Both the position numbers and the translations under genes were made by a program. From Clostridiales bacterium (GTDB lineage Bacteria; Bacillota; Clostridia; Oscillospirales; Oscillospiraceae), in NCBI GenBank assembly GCA_003533405.1, contig DQDL01000122.1:1-8619 (forward strand): a stretch of DNA of 8,619 bases, given 5' to 3'. Shown here piece after piece: positions 8,005 to 8,619 of the stretch; the stretch's first letter is position 1, and each line of letters opens with the position of its first letter. The notes under the pieces are model-generated. The model did not search any database. It saw only the letters and a program-made list of their open reading frames with translations, and was not told where the DNA came from.

Positions 8005-8421
8005 TTAAAACTCCAGTTCCTCCATTACAGAGGCAATATTTTCCGAGCTTATCTCGGCATCGTGGACGCTCTGCCAGCTTTCCTCATCCCATATCTCGGC
8101 ATGGTTATTGCAGCCGACGACCGTCACATTCTTTGTAAGTCCGGCATATTCACGCAGGTGCGCCGGAATGAGCGTTCTGCCCTGATTGTCAAGCTCGCAC
8201 TTTGCCGCATACGCAAACAGCGGACGCATTTTGCGCTGCTTGACATAGCTCATCTCGTTGACCTTATCGGAAAACGCCTTCCAGCTTTCGGCGCTGTAGG
8301 CCGAGATGCATTTATCCATCGAGAGGGTTATGTAGAACACATCGCCCAGCTCCTCACGGAGCTTTGCAGGGATAAAGAGCCTGCCCTTTGAGTCGAGAGT
8401 ATGCTTATATTCGCCTGTCAA
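8005..8421 (-). CDS. mraZ: MraZ, transcriptional regulator of the dcw operon
   Basis: DNA-binding regulator made of two SpoVT/AbrB-like (swapped-hairpin) halves, which in studied bacteria forms a ring and represses its own operon. From a TTG at 8421 it has 138 residues, the usual length. The first half begins MTGEYKHTLDSKGRLFIPAK (1-20) and the second has ELDNQGRTLIPAHLR (76-90); both carry the DxxGR motif (D10-R14, D78-R82). VVGCNNHAEIWDEESW (101-116) also matches the family. The TTG start is inferred from a strong Shine-Dalgarno, GGAGGTGA, whose GGAGG ends 8 nt before it, and from homologues beginning at (M)xGEY. A GTG at 8478 would add 19 residues unlike the family and would turn the putative operator into coding sequence. 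It is the first gene of the operon, downstream of a strong promoter and operator-like repeats. Confidence 0.95.
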   Translation of the reverse strand: MTGEYKHTLDSKGRLFIPAKLREELGDVFYITLSMDKCISAYSAESWKAFSDKVNEMSYVKQRKMRPLFAYAAKCELDNQGRTLIPAHLREYAGLTKNVTVVGCNNHAEIWDEESWQSVHDAEISSENIASVMEELEF

Positions 8422-8426
8422 GCCCT

Positions 8427-8434
8427 TCACCTCC
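8427..8434 (-). promoter_or_regulatory. Ribosome binding site that fixes the mraZ TTG start
   Basis: GGAGGTGA closely matches the anti-Shine-Dalgarno complement. GGAGG ends 8 nt before the TTG at 8421, ideal spacing. It supports TTG over the GTG at 8478 and over the GTG at 8430, which lies within the site itself. Confidence 0.8.
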
Positions 8435-8448
8435 AAAATTCGTGGGTT

Positions 8449-8478
8449 TTCGATGCACTTTGCACCACTTTCCACCAC
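8449..8478 (-). promoter_or_regulatory. Putative MraZ operator: three 10-bp direct repeats
   Basis: Reading the minus strand from 8478, three consecutive 10-mers are GTGGTGGAAA (8478-8469), GTGGTGCAAA (8468-8459) and the more diverged GTGCATCGAA (8458-8449). All begin GTG and end in AA. In the offset register, two AAAGTG units recur 10 bp apart. MraZ is known to bind short direct repeats spaced about one helical turn upstream of mraZ (TGGGN repeats in E. coli, AAAGTGKN3 in Mollicutes), and these repeats fit that pattern. They lie just after the predicted transcription start, where bound MraZ could block initiation or early elongation. Function is inferred from position and pattern. Confidence 0.7.
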
Positions 8479-8487
8479 CGTGGTTTA

Positions 8488-8516
8488 ATTATAGAAGCTA
8501 TTGGCCTAAATTGCAA
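8488..8516 (-). promoter_or_regulatory. Sigma-A-type promoter of the dcw operon
   Basis: On the minus strand a -35-like TTGCAA (8516-8511, four of six consensus bases) is followed after exactly 17 bp by a perfect -10 TATAAT (8493-8488). Transcription would start near 8481, giving a leader of about 60 nt before the mraZ TTG. It is the only strong promoter-like sequence seen upstream of mraZ, and the downstream genes are closely packed, so it probably drives the whole operon. The start site is inferred. Confidence 0.8.
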
Positions 8517-8521
8517 GCACT

Positions 8522-8619
8522 TTTTCAGTTAAGTTGACTTAGAGTCTAACACTATCGGTTTTAACGGGCCGATTTCCGCTCATGCTTCGCTAAATCCCTA
8601 GCCCATATATGTCCATTAT
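8522..8619. other. Non-coding region upstream of the operon promoter with small inverted repeats
   Basis: No convincing gene is seen between the operon promoter and the right edge. Small inverted repeats lie here: TAAGT-TG-ACTTA (8530-8541), the overlapping TTAGA-G-TCTAA (8539-8549), and ATCGG/CCGAT arms around a 10-nt loop (8554-8573). A longer imperfect hairpin, GTTGACT with AGTCTAAC and a single bulge, spans 8533-8550. None is followed by a run of T on either strand long enough to call an intrinsic terminator. They could be regulator sites or chance. Confidence 0.35.

Noticed and set aside
8554..8573. ATCGG/CCGAT hairpin as an intrinsic terminator
   Set aside because: The stem is only 5 bp with a 10-nt loop and no adequate T-run follows on either strand.
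1..8619. CRISPR array, insertion sequence, tRNA/rRNA, defence or other novel system
   Set aside because: All the sequence from 1 to 8421 is accounted for by eight conserved dcw genes and short junctions. No repeat array, transposase, terminal inverted repeats or RNA gene signature was seen.

Overview
The window carries most of one division and cell wall (dcw) operon, entirely on the minus strand, so transcription runs from the high coordinates to the low ones. The order along the transcript is mraZ, rsmH, ftsL-like, a class B penicillin-binding protein with two PASTA domains, murE, mraY, ftsW and murG. murG is cut by the left edge of the window.

The gene order, the PASTA-tailed transpeptidase, the strong purine-rich Shine-Dalgarno sites, the TTG start of mraZ and the FtsL/DivIC-style small protein point to a Gram-positive Firmicute. 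A member of the class Clostridia with a moderate, roughly balanced GC content is most likely; this is inference, since no rRNA or other marker is present. MurE carries the DNPR motif of meso-diaminopimelate-adding ligases, so the stem peptide is expected to be of the mDAP type.

Region by region. 8422-8619 is a non-coding leader with a clear sigma-A-type promoter (TTGCAA, 17 bp, TATAAT). Just downstream are 10-bp direct repeats that look like the MraZ autoregulatory operator. 8005-8421 (mraZ) and 7069-8004 (rsmH) abut directly. 6656-7060 encodes the small bitopic division protein. A 63-nt gap, the longest inside the operon, precedes the transpeptidase gene (4262-6592). murE (2792-4246), mraY (1782-2795), ftsW (600-1763) and murG (1-584) follow with gaps of 18 nt or less, or with a 4-nt overlap.

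The genes work as one pathway. MurE adds the third residue of the UDP-MurNAc stem peptide, MraY makes lipid I and MurG makes lipid II. FtsW polymerises the glycan and the PBP crosslinks it at the septum, with the FtsL-like protein as a likely divisome partner. MraZ probably controls the operon and RsmH methylates 16S rRNA. The main departures from the textbook cluster are the absence of murF between murE and mraY and of murD between mraY and ftsW. I found no mobile element, RNA gene, CRISPR array or evident novel system; this is essentially a conserved housekeeping region.
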